Shown: positions 5,519-6,137 of the stretch, piece after piece | How the letters are laid out: the number at the start of each line of letters is the position of its first letter | Position numbering within the stretch: position 1 is the first letter of the stretch | NCBI GenBank assembly: GCA_036380925.1 | Contig: DASVDW010000041.1 | Coordinates: forward strand, 1 to 6,137 | From: JAICLV01 sp036380925 | GTDB lineage: Bacteria > Actinomycetota > Actinomycetes > Acidothermales > Acidothermaceae | Direction: 5' to 3' | DNA: 6,137 nt | Program-made: the position numbers and the translations under genes | The notes under the pieces: model-generated | What the model saw: the letters and a program-made list of their open reading frames with translations, nothing else | Databases searched by the model: none | What the model was told of the DNA's origin: nothing

Positions 5519-6137
5519 ATGGTCCCCGTGGGACTTTCCGCGGGGGTCGCGGCGCTGGCGCGGGCCGCGCTTGACCTGGTGGCGCCGGGCCGGTGCGCCG
5601 CATGCGGGCTGGCCGCGCCCGGTCCGCTGTGCGGGCACTGCGCGGGGCGGCTGCGCGCCGCCGAGCCGCTCGGGCGCTGGATCCCGACGCCGGCCGGCGC
5701 CCTGCCGGTGTTCGCGGCCGCGCCGTACGAGGGATGCGTGCGAGCCGCGTTGCTCGCCTACAAAGAACGCGGACGACGCGACCTGCGGGCCGAGCTGTCG
5801 TCGGCTCTCTCGCGCGCGGCCGCGGCTGCGGCGACCGGCGGCTTCCTCCCGTCGTCCGCTTTGCTGGTGCCGGTGCCGTCGAGCCCGCAGGCCGTTCGCG
5901 AGCGCGGTTACGACGCGGTGGGTCTGCTGGCGGCGAACGCCGCTCGGCGGCTGCGCGGCCTTGGTCTCGGCGCCACGGTGGCGCCGGTGTTGCGCCAGGC
6001 GCGGCCGGTGGCCGATCAGGCGGGGCTGTCGATCTCGAAGAGAAGCGCCAATCTGAGCGGCGCGCTCACCGTGCCGTCGGCGCGGCACCGCCGACGGGCC
6101 CGTGGCGCCGGCGTGGTCGTGGTCGACGACATCGTCA
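5519..6137 (+). CDS. comF: ComF family phosphoribosyltransferase-like protein (3' end missing)
   Basis: ComF proteins combine an N-terminal zinc-binding motif with a type I phosphoribosyltransferase fold. In naturally competent bacteria they take part in DNA uptake or processing, but in most actinobacteria the role is unknown. The 206 readable residues contain two zinc-knuckle Cys pairs (C26/C29 in RCAACG, C38/C41 in LCGHC). Next come YKERGRRDL, LLVPVPSSPQAVRERGYD, and RPVADQAGLSISKRSANLSGA, all family hallmarks. The frame leaves the window in VVVVDDIV, the PRPP-binding loop, so only the last part is missing. The start is ATG 5519 or, three codons later, GTG 5528. Neither has a clear ribosome binding site, so the start is uncertain. 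It follows lpqB after 76 bases on the same strand and is probably co-transcribed. Mycobacteria have an extra gene between the two that is absent here. Confidence 0.93.
   Translation, partial: MVPVGLSAGVAALARAALDLVAPGRCAACGLAAPGPLCGHCAGRLRAAEPLGRWIPTPAGALPVFAAAPYEGCVRAALLAYKERGRRDLRAELSSALSRAAAAAATGGFLPSSALLVPVPSSPQAVRERGYDAVGLLAANAARRLRGLGLGATVAPVLRQARPVADQAGLSISKRSANLSGALTVPSARHRRRARGAGVVVVDDIV

Noticed and set aside
4303..5520. 405-codon open frame on the minus strand opposite lpqB
   Set aside because: It has an Arg-rich shadow composition, and lpqB on the other strand is a clear full-length family member with a proper lipobox.
5193..6056. 287-codon + strand frame overlapping the end of lpqB and comF
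   Set aside because: It is an out-of-frame, Arg/Pro-rich translation. The comF frame starting at 5519 carries all the expected motifs (CxxC pairs, VPVPSS, RPVADQAGL, VVVVDDI).

Overview
The window reads as a chromosomal core region of a high-G+C actinobacterium. Its centre is the conserved cell-envelope signalling locus mtrA-mtrB-lpqB followed by comF, all on the + strand. On the left, a divergent pair of minus-strand genes encodes a multi-pass membrane protein and the start of a DUF4129-type protein. The proteins resemble the mycobacterial MtrA, MtrB and LpqB family along their length. The neighbourhood is not the mycobacterial one: there is no tmk gene before mtrA and no extra gene between lpqB and comF. 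A DUF4129/membrane-protein block beside mtrA is, from memory, more typical of Pseudonocardiales and related non-mycobacterial lineages. That placement is an inference and no genus is claimed.

Layout. 1-140 (-): N-terminal 46 codons of a DUF4129-like protein, overlapping by 4 bp the gene before it. 137-1135 (-): a 332-residue protein with about six membrane segments and a tripled PGWQ repeat near its N-terminus. 1136-1268: the only substantial gene-free gap, a divergent regulatory region that contains no TA dinucleotide at all. 1269-1946 (+): mtrA, an OmpR/PhoB-type response regulator. 1952-3682 (+): mtrB, a HAMP-containing sensor histidine kinase. 3679-5442 (+): lpqB, a lipoprotein with GerMN and beta-propeller regions, overlapping mtrB by 4 bp. 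5443-5518: a short spacer with a small GC hairpin. 5519-6137 (+): comF, a phosphoribosyltransferase-family gene cut off by the window end inside its PRPP-binding motif.

How they work together. In mycobacteria and corynebacteria MtrB phosphorylates MtrA, which controls genes for cell division, peptidoglycan hydrolysis and replication initiation. LpqB is reported to act on the outer face of the membrane through MtrB. The 5-nt gap between mtrA and mtrB and the 4-bp overlap between mtrB and lpqB fit one transcription unit with coupled translation. comF probably rides on the same transcript without a known shared function.

I found no mobile element, CRISPR array, tRNA, rRNA or clear rho-independent terminator, and no evidence of an undescribed system. 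The points most worth a second look are the TA-free divergent intergenic region with a possible MtrA operator over the membrane gene's start codon, the non-ATG start choices (TTG for mtrB and for the membrane protein), and the divergent DUF4129/membrane pair beside mtrAB.
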